NCBI RefSeq assembly: GCF_013213835.1
Contig: NZ_JABSSU010000006.1
Span: forward strand, 62,001-126,000
Direction of reading: 5' to 3'
From: Winogradskyella sp.
GTDB lineage: Bacteria > Bacteroidota > Bacteroidia > Flavobacteriales > Flavobacteriaceae
Length of the DNA: 64,000 nucleotides
This document shows, piece by piece, positions 1 through 8,596 of this stretch (positions within the stretch are counted from its first letter, which is position 1; each line of letters opens with the position of its first letter). A program made the position numbers and the translations under genes. The notes below the pieces were generated by a model that saw only the letters and a program-made list of their open reading frames with translations, was not told where the DNA came from and made no database searches.

Positions 1-2935
1 AACTGAAGATTATGAATTTACGGTAATATCAGCTTGTGATGCTTTAGTTACATCAGTAACAGAAGGCGAACATTGCAATGAAACCGATGGTGATGTTCAA
101 GTAGATATCAGTGTTACAGGAAATACAGGTGTAACAGAGTTTAGATGGTATGATGATAAATTAGGTGGTAATCTTGTTGCAACAACAGTTGCTGATGCAT
201 CTTTTTCAAGTACTTATTCGCCTAATCTAACAGAATCAACATTTTTTTATGTGACTGCTTTTAACGGATCATGTGAATCTTTATACAGAACTAGAGTAGG
301 TGCAACAGTAAATCAGTCTTCAGAACTTACATTTTCACCTTCATCTGTCGAAGCTTGTGGTGATAACGATACAATTGAGGTTAATGTAACTGGATTTGAT
401 GAAACAGTCTATCTTATTGAAGAAAACTTTGAAGCTGGTTTAGGCAGTTTTAGTCTTAATAATATTGTGTCTAATGGCGCCACTGAAAACGAAGCAACAG
501 AATGGCAATTAGAAAGCAGTACTTATATACCTTCCTTACAAGTATGGTATCCGGCAGTATCTTCAGGAATCACAGGTGATCAATTTGTAATGGCAACCTC
601 AGATTATGGAAGTTCTAATCCTGTTGAAACAGCAATAGAATCAAGTTCGGTTAGTACGGTTGATATGTCAAATCTAACCTTAAACTACGAGATCTATTTT
701 TCAAGATATTTTGCTTCTATAGATGAATTTGTTCATATAGATGTTACTACAGATGGTGGTGCTTCTTGGACTACGGTATTTACACATAGTGATGATGCTG
801 GTTATGGAACTGCCTTTGAAGCTCAGACACTAGACTTATCATCATATGTTGGTGAATCTAATTTCAAGGTGCGATTTAGATATGACGCAAGTGATTGGTG
901 CGATGGAGTGGCCATTGACAACATTGAGTTATTTGGTGAAAGATCGGTAAATTCTTCATTTGTATGGGATGACGGTGGAAATAATTTTGTTGAATTTTAT
1001 GTAGATGCAGACGCAACTATTCCATATGTATATCCTGATTTTACAGATACAGTTTATATTAAACTTACGGAAGACGGTTACGAACAAACCGTTATCAATG
1101 TAGATATAACGGCAGATTTGACTAATGGTTGTACGATTGTTCAAACAGTACCAATTACGAATAATACAAAAATATGGAAAGGTACAGCCACAAGTACAGA
1201 TTGGTTTGATCCTAATAACTGGTCACCTGTTGGTGTCCCTGATGCAGATACTTGTGTTGTAATTCCAGATGCAGGTGTGCAGCCAAATCCTACAATTGAT
1301 GAAGGGACTGATGCTTTTGCTTATAGCTTATTTGTAAAAGATGATGGAGTTTTAAATTTAGATTCAGATCAGACTTTAACTGTGACTAATGAAGTTGTAA
1401 TTGAAACGGGTGGTGAATTTACAATAGATAGTGGTGGTAGTTTGGTACAGATCAATGATGTAGCTAATACAGGTTCATTAGAAATAGATAGAGATACAAA
1501 TATTAGGCAAAATGATTATGTATTTTGGAGTGCACCTGTTGCTGGTTTTGATGTTTCTCAAATATCTCCAAACACGCCTTCATGGTTTATTTATGAATGG
1601 AATCCAACATTTGATTGGCCAGATGGTGAAGGGCCAAATGATTATGGACGATGGGAGAGTGCTAGTGGCTCTATGAACCAAGGTAAAGGTTATATTGTAA
1701 GAGGACCTAACGGACATTCGTCTACACCTAGTAATTATACTGCAACTTTTGATGGTACACCAAATAATGGAAATATTATTGTACCTATTAAGAGAGGTAC
1801 TTATACAGGCGCGCCATACACAGGACCTGGTTCTACAGATGTTACAGCAAATAGTGATAATTGGAATTTATTGGGTAACCCTTATCCGTCTTCAATTAGT
1901 ATTACAGATTTTTTAACTGATCCTGATAATGCAAACATTGACGGAATGGTGCAATTATGGACGCATGGCACCGAGATTAGTGCTGCCAATCAAGATCCTT
2001 TCTATGCTAATTATCAATACAATTACAGCGTAGCTGACTATCTAATTTATAATGCAAGTGGTGGGTCAGCACCATTAGGATTTGATGGTTTTATAGGTTC
2101 TGGACAAGGGTTTTTCGTAAGAATGAATGATGATGCTTCTACCACTGAAACTATCACATTTAAAAATTCAATGAGGAGTAATACCTATAACAATAACCAA
2201 TTCTTTAGAGATACTTCGCAAGAAGGAAGAAACTCAAGCCAATCTATTGATGATAATGAGCCACACCGAATATGGTTAGATCTTATTACACCATCAGGAA
2301 GTACCAATACAACATTAGTGGCTTACATCAATGGAGCTACAGAAGGAAAGGATAGAATGTTTGATGCCACAATGAATGGTGGAAATGGGTTAAATCTATA
2401 TTCTATGATTAATGATGAACAGTTCATAATTCAAGGACGCAGTGTACCATTCGATAATACGGACATCGTTCCGTTGGGTGTTAACATATTAGAAGTTGGT
2501 GTTCATACCATCGCAATTAATACTGTCGAAGGTATATTAAATGAAGTTAGTCAAGATGTGTTTGTAGAGGATTTACATACTGGTTTAATTCATAATATAA
2601 AGAACTCACCTTTTGTATTTACTGCTACAGAAACAGGTAGAGTCAATGATCGATTTATACTGAGATATACAAATCAAACACTAAGTGTTAATGATTCGGA
2701 ATATATCGATGCAATAAAGGTTTTTGAATCTAATGAAAAACTAGTTGTAAAATCCGAAAGAGAAGAAATTCAATCTGTGAGAATCTATGATGTTTTGGGA
2801 AGACTTGTAACCTCAAATACTCAACTAGATTCTCGTAAAGTCATAATGTCAGAACTCCCTAAAAACAATACCGCGTTGTTTATAGAGGTTACTTTGAAAA
2901 ATTCTATTACAGGAAACATTAAAGTAATTTTCTAA
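1..2935 (+). CDS. T9SS type C sorting-domain surface protein (5' partial)
   Basis: The reading frame is open from base 2, so the true start lies upstream of the window; an internal GTG at 251 is not the start. The visible protein runs from an Ig-like segment (bases 2-330) into a jelly-roll region of about 150 residues (bases 420-940), as in T9SS cargo. A 'WKGTATSTDWFDPNNW' segment and a 'WNLLGNPYPSSI' motif follow, both recurrent in flavobacterial surface proteins. The last about 75 residues, with RIYDVLGRLV and closing IKVIF, resemble the ChiA-like type C T9SS sorting domain rather than the type A form. It is therefore predicted to cross the outer membrane by T9SS and be released or anchored. 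Ligand and function are unknown. It is convergent with the exporter gene on its right. Confidence 0.85.
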   Translation, partial: TEDYEFTVISACDALVTSVTEGEHCNETDGDVQVDISVTGNTGVTEFRWYDDKLGGNLVATTVADASFSSTYSPNLTESTFFYVTAFNGSCESLYRTRVGATVNQSSELTFSPSSVEACGDNDTIEVNVTGFDETVYLIEENFEAGLGSFSLNNIVSNGATENEATEWQLESSTYIPSLQVWYPAVSSGITGDQFVMATSDYGSSNPVETAIESSSVSTVDMSNLTLNYEIYFSRYFASIDEFVHIDVTTDGGASWTTVFTHSDDAGYGTAFEAQTLDLSSYVGESNFKVRFRYDASDWCDGVAIDNIELFGERSVNSSFVWDDGGNNFVEFYVDADATIPYVYPDFTDTVYIKLTEDGYEQTVINVDITADLTNGCTIVQTVPITNNTKIWKGTATSTDWFDPNNWSPVGVPDADTCVVIPDAGVQPNPTIDEGTDAFAYSLFVKDDGVLNLDSDQTLTVTNEVVIETGGEFTIDSGGSLVQINDVANTGSLEIDRDTNIRQNDYVFWSAPVAGFDVSQISPNTPSWFIYEWNPTFDWPDGEGPNDYGRWESASGSMNQGKGYIVRGPNGHSSTPSNYTATFDGTPNNGNIIVPIKRGTYTGAPYTGPGSTDVTANSDNWNLLGNPYPSSISITDFLTDPDNANIDGMVQLWTHGTEISAANQDPFYANYQYNYSVADYLIYNASGGSAPLGFDGFIGSGQGFFVRMNDDASTTETITFKNSMRSNTYNNNQFFRDTSQEGRNSSQSIDDNEPHRIWLDLITPSGSTNTTLVAYINGATEGKDRMFDATMNGGNGLNLYSMINDEQFIIQGRSVPFDNTDIVPLGVNILEVGVHTIAINTVEGILNEVSQDVFVEDLHTGLIHNIKNSPFVFTATETGRVNDRFILRYTNQTLSVNDSEYIDAIKVFESNEKLVVKSEREEIQSVRIYDVLGRLVTSNTQLDSRKVIMSELPKNNTALFIEVTLKNSITGNIKVIF

Positions 2936-2962
2936 TAAACTTAAAGAAGTAGTTTAGACAGT

Positions 2963-2998
2963 AAAAGGCCCTTTCATTTAATGATTGGGCTTTTTTAT
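2963..2998. terminator. Bidirectional intrinsic terminator
   Basis: The arms AAAAGGCCC and GGGCTTTTTT flank a short AT loop, with one bulged G. The T-run lies downstream for the plus gene and a matching A-run serves the minus gene. It sits exactly between the convergent stop codons and overlaps the exporter's stop. Confidence 0.75.
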
Positions 2999-4200
2999 TT
3001 AGATGTAAGTGTTCTTGCTAACGGACTATTTATAGTATAAAAAAGTAAGAGTGAAATCAAACCACAGATAAAGAAACCAATAAACAAAGGCATTACAGAA
3101 TCTACAATGTAATTACCAATGTAATCAGCTATAGGCACAGCCATAATGGTAGAAATAAAGCCGTTTAAAGCAGATCCTATGCCTGCTATATGGCCCATTG
3201 GTTCCATAGCTAAAGCTCTAAGATTTCCAAATAGAAATCCAATAGTGAAGAACTGAACCGCAAAAAAAGTAACTAATATTTCTATACTAGGATTATTGCC
3301 AGAATAAAATAAGCAAATAAATACTAGTGAAATTAAGCTATAACTAATCATGGCCAAATGCACTATCCGTTTCATACCATATTTAACAACCAATTGACTG
3401 TTTAAAAAGGTTGCTAAACCTACAGCGATTGCTAGACTTGCAAATATCAAAGGAAATTCTTCAGCTAAATTATATTGTTTTTCAAATATTTGTTGTGATG
3501 TACTCAAATACACCATAAAAGATCCGGTAATAAAACCAGATAATAAGGTGTAAATTACTGCCGGACGAATTCTAAAAAATTGAACAGTACCATTTGTGAA
3601 TATATTCAAACGATAAGGTATACGATGCTTTTCCTTTAAGGTTTCTCGTTGTCTCAACCAAAACCAAATGATTACAATTATACCGTAGATTAATGTAAAG
3701 TTAAAAATGAACTGCCAGCTGTAGTTATTCATGAGATATTGCCCAAGAGTTGGTGCTACAACAGGAACTAGAATAAAAACCATGACTACAATTGAGACAA
3801 TTTTAGCCATATAATCGCCTTCATATCTGTCTCTTATCATTGCAATGCACATGGTTCTTGGACAGGCCAAACCTATGCCTTGCAATACGCGACCTAACAA
3901 CATCATTTCAAAACTTTTAGTAGTCACACAAATTATAGAGGCAATTATAAACAGTATAAAACCAGTATATACAATTGGTTTCCTGCCAAAACTATCCGAT
4001 AGTGGACCGAAAATTAGCTGACCAATTCCTAGTCCTAGAAAAATAGTAGTTATTAATTTAGGATTATCTAGAGGGTTATTCACGCTCAAATAATCCCCAA
4101 TTAATGGTAGTGCTGGTAAAACGGCATCAATAGATAAAGCTACAATAGACATTAAGGCAGCCATTAATAGAACAAACTCAAATTGAGACGTTTTTTTCAT
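2995..4200 (-). CDS. Bcr/CflA-type MFS drug efflux transporter
   Basis: The 401-residue protein has about twelve hydrophobic segments, as expected for a major facilitator. The loop 2-3 motif GQLIFGPLSDSFGRKP (residues about 60-75) and GRVLQGIGLA in TM4 are typical of the Bcr/CflA drug:H+ antiporter group in the inner membrane. The ATG at 4200 is followed directly by MKKTSQFEF and the first membrane segment, so no other start is needed. It reads in the same direction as merC, 22 bp downstream of it, and could be co-transcribed. The substrate cannot be told from sequence. Confidence 0.9.
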   Translation of the reverse strand: MKKTSQFEFVLLMAALMSIVALSIDAVLPALPLIGDYLSVNNPLDNPKLITTIFLGLGIGQLIFGPLSDSFGRKPIVYTGFILFIIASIICVTTKSFEMMLLGRVLQGIGLACPRTMCIAMIRDRYEGDYMAKIVSIVVMVFILVPVVAPTLGQYLMNNYSWQFIFNFTLIYGIIVIIWFWLRQRETLKEKHRIPYRLNIFTNGTVQFFRIRPAVIYTLLSGFITGSFMVYLSTSQQIFEKQYNLAEEFPLIFASLAIAVGLATFLNSQLVVKYGMKRIVHLAMISYSLISLVFICLFYSGNNPSIEILVTFFAVQFFTIGFLFGNLRALAMEPMGHIAGIGSALNGFISTIMAVPIADYIGNYIVDSVMPLFIGFFICGLISLLLFYTINSPLARTLTSK

Positions 4201-4222
4201 GGCGCAAAAGTAAGCTAATTAA

Positions 4223-4642
4223 TTAGCTTAGAGAAGTAGTACAATGCTTGTCGTTACATTGACAATATTTTTTATTGTAAAGGTGGAACCCGATTAAAGC
4301 AATTGCTGGAATATATACCGAGCCTTCAGGGAGATGTAACAATTCTATTCTCTCGTTAATAATTACTAAAAGTAGAAGAAACCAACTAGAATAAAGCGCA
4401 TATTTCATCCAATATTTACTACTCTCTTTCGCCGAGAAGTAAACAGCAAAGAATGAGATTATAATAAATAAAAAATCGATCGCTTTCCACCATGTAGGTG
4501 CACTGTCACAGCATGTTGCAGAACAACTTTGTGCTATAAATATAAAAGGCGTAGCTATGCAATGTATTAAACAAAGTCCACTTGCAAAGGCACCTATAAA
4601 ATCTGAATTGCTATTTTTTAATGGACTATTTAATGAAATCAT
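4223..4642 (-). CDS. MerC-domain membrane protein
   Basis: The 139-residue protein has four hydrophobic segments. Metal-type cysteines are visible in 'GLCLIHCIATP' (TM1) and in 'SCSATCC', with a Cys/His-rich tail 'YCQCNDKHC'. This pattern fits the MerC family, which includes small inner membrane mercury-transport proteins. Flavobacterial members occur outside mer operons, so mercury should not be assumed. No merA, merT or merP is nearby. The gene is divergent from a Fur-family repressor and shares its palindromic control region, which points to metal-responsive regulation. A -7-like element at 4777-4784 would give a leader of about 130 nt containing a strong inverted repeat. Confidence 0.8.
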   Translation of the reverse strand: MISLNSPLKNSNSDFIGAFASGLCLIHCIATPFIFIAQSCSATCCDSAPTWWKAIDFLFIIISFFAVYFSAKESSKYWMKYALYSSWFLLLLVIINERIELLHLPEGSVYIPAIALIGFHLYNKKYCQCNDKHCTTSLS

Positions 4643-4677
4643 TAGACTTGTTTATCTTTATAATCGAAATGAAAAAA

Positions 4678-4744
4678 ATGGCGATTACTAGTGCGTTAAA
4701 CTTAATCAATACTTAATCACATAAAAGTATGTTGTAATCGCCAT
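4678..4744. repeat. Perfect 11-bp inverted repeat in the merC leader
   Basis: ATGGCGATTAC (4678-4688) and its exact reverse complement GTAATCGCCAT (4734-4744) enclose 45 bases. These contain a second small inverted pair, ATACTT (4709-4714) and AAGTAT (4725-4730). It could form a two-part stem-loop in the merC leader RNA or be a remnant of a small mobile repeat; no target duplication is evident. Confidence 0.6.
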
Positions 4745-4764
4745 AATATTTTATCATTTTTATA

Positions 4765-4784
4765 GCAACGTAGTTGCAAAAATA
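4765..4784 (-). promoter_or_regulatory. Palindromic operator and -7 element of merC
   Basis: The palindrome GCAACGTAGTTGC (4765-4777) directly abuts a minus-strand TATTTTTG (complement of 4777-4784), which matches the Bacteroidota -7 consensus TAnnTTTG. The expected start site falls inside the palindrome, so a bound repressor would block initiation. The neighbouring Fur-family protein is the obvious candidate; that link is inference. Confidence 0.6.
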
Positions 4785-4801
4785 AGCTAAAATTTGATAA
4801 T

Positions 4802-4824
4802 GCAACAAAGTTGCGTTAAATTTG
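4802..4824 (+). promoter_or_regulatory. Palindromic operator and -7 element of the fur-family gene
   Basis: A second palindrome of the same design, GCAACAAAGTTGC (4802-4814), lies just upstream of TAAATTTG (4817-4824), a full match to TAnnTTTG. The initiation codon begins at 4829, where transcription itself would be expected to start, so the mRNA may be leaderless. The two palindromes are 37 bp apart. Confidence 0.65.
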
Positions 4825-4828
4825 TTTT

Positions 4829-5206
4829 ATGAGTGTTGTTAGAAAAACCAAATCTGTAAATACGTTAACTACAATCTTTAATGAGAGCACTTCTGCATTG
4901 TCTGTTGTAAATTTGGTAAATCGTTTAAAGTCTCAAATGAATAAAACTACAGTTTACAGGGTTTTAGAGCGTTTAGAGAATGATGGTATGTTACATTCAT
5001 TTATTGGTGTTGACGGCTTAAAGTGGTATGCAAAATGCACAGAAGATGAAGAGACGCATCAAAATCATACGCATCCACATTTTCAATGTAATGACTGTGG
5101 CAAAGTAGAGTGTTTAGATGTTACTATTACAATACCAGCTATTAAAAACAAGCAAATTGAATCTGCTAATTTTTTAATTACAGGTCAATGCGAAAATTGT
5201 AAATAA
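4829..5206 (+). CDS. Fur-family metal-dependent repressor (possibly Zur-like)
   Basis: The 125-residue protein has an N-terminal winged helix with the signature KTTVYRVLERLENDGM (residues about 38-53). A C-terminal dimerisation domain follows with HTHPHFQCNDCGK and a final CENC; the two CxxC pairs form the usual structural zinc site. Length and layout are normal for Fur/Zur/PerR. It lies divergent from merC with palindromes on both promoters, which suggests autoregulation plus control of merC. A Zur-type role is a guess from context, since sequence alone does not separate zinc from iron sensing. There is no room for a 5' leader if the -7 element at 4817-4824 is used. Confidence 0.88.
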   Translation: MSVVRKTKSVNTLTTIFNESTSALSVVNLVNRLKSQMNKTTVYRVLERLENDGMLHSFIGVDGLKWYAKCTEDEETHQNHTHPHFQCNDCGKVECLDVTITIPAIKNKQIESANFLITGQCENCK

Positions 5207-5411
5207 AGGCAACATTTTTTTTCTAATTATTACCTCCTACTAGAATTTTTAATTCAAAAAATTTCAATTTTTAATAAAGAATTAGATCGTTTTTTTTGCT
5301 AAAAACAGGCGGCAATTTTTTCTTTTTTCAATGTTTATCAATGTTACGATAGTGTTAATAAAAGGTTGAAAAAATAGCAATCATCTCCAAAAAATGAGGC
5401 ATTATAAATAG

Positions 5412-5419
5412 GATATTTG
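5412..5419 (+). promoter_or_regulatory. Possible -7 element for nrdBA
   Basis: GATATTTG differs from TAnnTTTG at one base and lies 35 bp upstream of the nrdB ATG. The whole 5207-5454 gap is AT-rich, with T-tracts and no gene that I can support. Confidence 0.3.
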
Positions 5420-5454
5420 ATACAGTTCAAAAATTAATCCTAACATAATTCCTC

Positions 5455-6729
5455 ATGCAAATCACACATATTCTCAAAAGAGATTTCTCGACGAAGCCTT
5501 TTCAATTAAGTAAAGTAACTAATGCGGTATTAAAGGCTATGACAGCTTTAGAACACGGCGGTTTAGAAGATGCTGAAAAGATATCTGCTAAAGTTTATGA
5601 AGTGTTATTAGAGAAAAAGGAAAAAGTAAAAGATTACATTCCTACGGTAGAGGAGATTCAAGATGCAGTTGAAAATGCTTTGATGGAAAATTCGTTTTTC
5701 GATGTTGCTAAGGCCTACATTTTATATAGAGAAGAACAGGCTAGAAAACGTAAGACCAACATATTTGAAAAGCGAATTAATTTAAAACCTTATGAGTATC
5801 CAGATTTGTATGAATATGTGCCTGCTATAAGACATTCTTATTGGATACATACAGAATTTAATTTCACAAGCGACATTCAAGATTTTAAAGCAGGATTAAC
5901 AGCAGTTGAGCGGAGTGCAATAAAAAATACAATGTTAGCAATTTCTCAAATTGAGGTTGCTGTTAAATCGTTCTGGGGAGACATTTATCACAAAATGCCT
6001 AAACCGGAAATTGGATCTGTTGGCGCTACATTTGCTGAAAGTGAAGTGAGACATCATGATGCGTATTCTCATTTGTTAGAAATCTTAGGGCTAAATAATG
6101 AATTTAAAACGCTTAAGAAGAAACCAGTAATGATGAAACGTGTTCAGTATTTAGAAAACGCTTTAAAGAATTCTAAAAGTGATGATAACAGAGCTTACGC
6201 TGATGCGGTACTATTATTTTCTTTATTTATTGAACATGTGTCGTTATTTTCTCAGTTCTTAATCATTATGGCATTTAATAAGCATAAAAATATGCTTAAA
6301 GGCATTTCGAATGTGGTTGAAGCAACTTCTAAAGAAGAGCAAATACATGGTGATTTTGGTATTGATATTATCAAAATTATAAAGAACGAAAATCCAGATT
6401 GGTTTGATGAAGATTACCACACTGCAGTACAAGATATGTGTAGAGAAGCTTTTGATGCAGAAAGTAAGATTGTGGATTGGATTTTTGAAGAAGGCGAAAT
6501 AGACTTTTTACCAAAAGCTGTTGTTAATGAATTTTTGAAAAACAGATTCAATAAATCTCTTGAAAGTATCGGTATTGATTCAATTTTTAATATCGATGAA
6601 AACCTTGTTGCAGAAACCGAATGGTTTGATGATGAAATAATTGGAACTAAACATGGCGACTTCTTTGTGAAGCGCTCTATAAATTATAGTAAAAGAACTC
6701 AAAGTATAACCAGTGATGACCTTTTTTAA
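5455..6729 (+). CDS. nrdB: Class I ribonucleotide reductase beta subunit with N-terminal ATP-cone
   Basis: This is the radical-generating subunit for dNTP synthesis. Residues 1 to about 95 form an ATP-cone (LKRDF, then the tail ENALMENSFFDVAKAYILYREE), a module normally found on NrdA. The ferritin-like core follows. By comparison with E. coli NrdB the metal ligands are E167, E197, H200, E260, E295 and H298, and Y204 occupies the radical-tyrosine position (EVRHHDAY). At 424 residues it is longer than the usual 320-375 because of the cone. ATP-cone NrdB proteins are known from Leeuwenhoekiella, where dATP drives beta oligomerisation, and flavobacterial relatives belong to the dimanganese class Id. 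The nrdA ATG starts 3 bp after the stop. Confidence 0.95.
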   Translation: MQITHILKRDFSTKPFQLSKVTNAVLKAMTALEHGGLEDAEKISAKVYEVLLEKKEKVKDYIPTVEEIQDAVENALMENSFFDVAKAYILYREEQARKRKTNIFEKRINLKPYEYPDLYEYVPAIRHSYWIHTEFNFTSDIQDFKAGLTAVERSAIKNTMLAISQIEVAVKSFWGDIYHKMPKPEIGSVGATFAESEVRHHDAYSHLLEILGLNNEFKTLKKKPVMMKRVQYLENALKNSKSDDNRAYADAVLLFSLFIEHVSLFSQFLIIMAFNKHKNMLKGISNVVEATSKEEQIHGDFGIDIIKIIKNENPDWFDEDYHTAVQDMCREAFDAESKIVDWIFEEGEIDFLPKAVVNEFLKNRFNKSLESIGIDSIFNIDENLVAETEWFDDEIIGTKHGDFFVKRSINYSKRTQSITSDDLF

Positions 6730-6732
6730 ACA

Positions 6733-8523
6733 ATGATTGAAAACAAACTAACTAACGAAGAACTAAATCAAACAACAACTCAAACAACAAATCCTTTAAT
6801 AGACGCTAGAAAAAAGTCATTACAACAACAAAAGGAACAAACAGAAGGCGATTTTAGCTGGTTAAGTGAACATAGTCGTAAATTTTTAGCGTCAGGATAT
6901 TTAACCGAAGGTGTTTCACCGGAAGGAAGAATAAGAGAAATAGCCGAAAGAGCAGAGCAGATTCTTGGTATACCAGGTTATGCAGACAAGTTTTATAACT
7001 ACATGTCATTAGGTTATTTTTCATTGTCATCACCTGTATGGTCTAACTTCGGTAAAGAAAGAGGATTACCTATTTCTTGCTTTGGGTCTCACGTAGATGA
7101 TGATATGGGTAATATTTTATATTCTCAGTCAGAAGTTGGTATGATGTCTAAATTAGGTGGTGGAACATCTGGTTACTTCGGAAAAATAAGACATCGTGGG
7201 GCAGAAGTTAAAAACAATGGTCAAGCATCTGGTGCTGTGCATATTATGCAGTTGTTTGAATCTATGGTTGATGTTGTAAGTCAAGGTTCTGTACGTAGAG
7301 GTCGTTTTTCACCGTATTTACCAATAGACCATCCAGATATTATGGAATTCCTCGAAATTGGTACAGAAGGAAACCCAATTCAAGAGCTAACACATGGTGT
7401 TACTGTGACTAACGATTGGATGCAAGAGATGATTGATGGTGATGTACATAAAAGAACAGTTTGGGCAAAAGTGTTACAAAGAAGAGGTGAAATGGGTTAT
7501 CCGTATATCTTCTTTACCGATAATGCTAACAACGGTGCGGCAGATGTATATCAAGACAAGAAATTACCTATATATGCAAGTAATTTATGTACTGAGATAA
7601 TGTTGCCTTCTAATGACGATTGGTCATTTGTTTGCTGTTTGTCGTCTATAAACGTGTTGCATTATGACAAATGGAAAGATACCGATGCTGTTGAGACCAT
7701 GGTATATTTCTTAGATGCTATCATCACTGAATTTACAGAGAAATTAGAAGCTTATAAAGATTCACCAAACAGAGATGACCAACAGACGTTCTTATTTATG
7801 GAGCGTGCTTATAATTTTGCAAAAGATAACAGAGCACTTGGTTTAGGTGTGTTAGGTTGGCATTCGTTATTACAATCTAGAATGTTACCATTCAATAGTC
7901 AAGAAGCATTTAATTTAAATAGTGAAATCTTTAGAATCATAAAGGAGAAGTCATACAAAGCTTCAGAAGAGTTAGCAGATCGTTTTGGTGAGCCAGCAGT
8001 TTTAAAAGGTTTTGGCCGACGTAATGCAACGTTAAATGCTGTAGCACCAACAACATCTTCTGCATTTATTTTAGGGCAAGTATCACAAGGTATTGAACCA
8101 ATTTGGTCTAATATCTACGTAAAGGATATTGCAAAGATTAAAACAACAATTAAGAATCCATATTTGGTAAAATTCTTAGAGTCTAAAGGAAAGAACACTC
8201 AAGATGTCTGGAGAAGTATCAGAGATTATGACGGTTCTGTGCAGCATTTAGATTTCATGACAGAAGCTGAAAAGGATGTGTTTAAGACCTATTCTGAAAT
8301 CGACCAAATGGATATCATTTATCAAGCTGCTAACCGCCAAAATCATATAGATCAAGGACAGTCTGTTAACATTATTGTACATCCAGATATGTCTGTAAAG
8401 GAGATTAATAAGATCCATGTAACAGCTTGGAAATTAGGATTAAAATCGCTTTACTACCAACATAGTATGAATGCAGCTCAAAAATTCAAACAAAAGAAAG
8501 AATGTTCAAGTTGTGAGGCTTAA
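6733..8523 (+). CDS. nrdA: Class I ribonucleotide reductase alpha subunit lacking the ATP-cone
   Basis: This is the catalytic subunit that reduces ribonucleoside diphosphates. Active-site residues are visible: C116 in PISCFGS pairs with a cysteine of the C301/C302 doublet, the thiyl-radical cysteine is C286 in SNLCTEI, and the C-terminal redox pair is C591/C594 in ECSSCEA. At 596 residues it is much shorter than E. coli NrdA because no N-terminal ATP-cone is present. Overall activity control should therefore reside in the cone on the adjacent NrdB. The two genes form a tight operon closed by a strong terminator. Confidence 0.96.
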   Translation: MIENKLTNEELNQTTTQTTNPLIDARKKSLQQQKEQTEGDFSWLSEHSRKFLASGYLTEGVSPEGRIREIAERAEQILGIPGYADKFYNYMSLGYFSLSSPVWSNFGKERGLPISCFGSHVDDDMGNILYSQSEVGMMSKLGGGTSGYFGKIRHRGAEVKNNGQASGAVHIMQLFESMVDVVSQGSVRRGRFSPYLPIDHPDIMEFLEIGTEGNPIQELTHGVTVTNDWMQEMIDGDVHKRTVWAKVLQRRGEMGYPYIFFTDNANNGAADVYQDKKLPIYASNLCTEIMLPSNDDWSFVCCLSSINVLHYDKWKDTDAVETMVYFLDAIITEFTEKLEAYKDSPNRDDQQTFLFMERAYNFAKDNRALGLGVLGWHSLLQSRMLPFNSQEAFNLNSEIFRIIKEKSYKASEELADRFGEPAVLKGFGRRNATLNAVAPTTSSAFILGQVSQGIEPIWSNIYVKDIAKIKTTIKNPYLVKFLESKGKNTQDVWRSIRDYDGSVQHLDFMTEAEKDVFKTYSEIDQMDIIYQAANRQNHIDQGQSVNIIVHPDMSVKEINKIHVTAWKLGLKSLYYQHSMNAAQKFKQKKECSSCEA

Positions 8524-8544
8524 ACAGATTTCATTTTGAAGCAT

Positions 8545-8578
8545 AAAAAAACCGATTGTAATTAACAATCGGTTTTTT
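8545..8578. terminator. Bidirectional terminator between nrdA and the carboxylase operon
   Basis: A perfect stem ACCGATTGT/ACAATCGGT has a 5-nt loop (AATTA), flanked by an A-run and a T-run. It can serve nrdBA on plus and the convergent carboxylase operon on minus. Confidence 0.9.
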
Positions 8579-8596
8579 ATTTGGTTGGTTCTTTAC

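Noticed and set aside
4223..4642. A mercury-resistance operon around merC
   Set aside because: No merA, merT, merP or MerR-type regulator is adjacent, and the neighbouring regulator is of the Fur family.
5335..5361. TTATCAA and TTAATAA pair upstream of nrdB resembling DnaA boxes or an NrdR-like site
   Set aside because: Only about six or seven of nine bases fit a DnaA box and no NrdR-type palindrome pair is seen. In such AT-rich sequence this is expected by chance.
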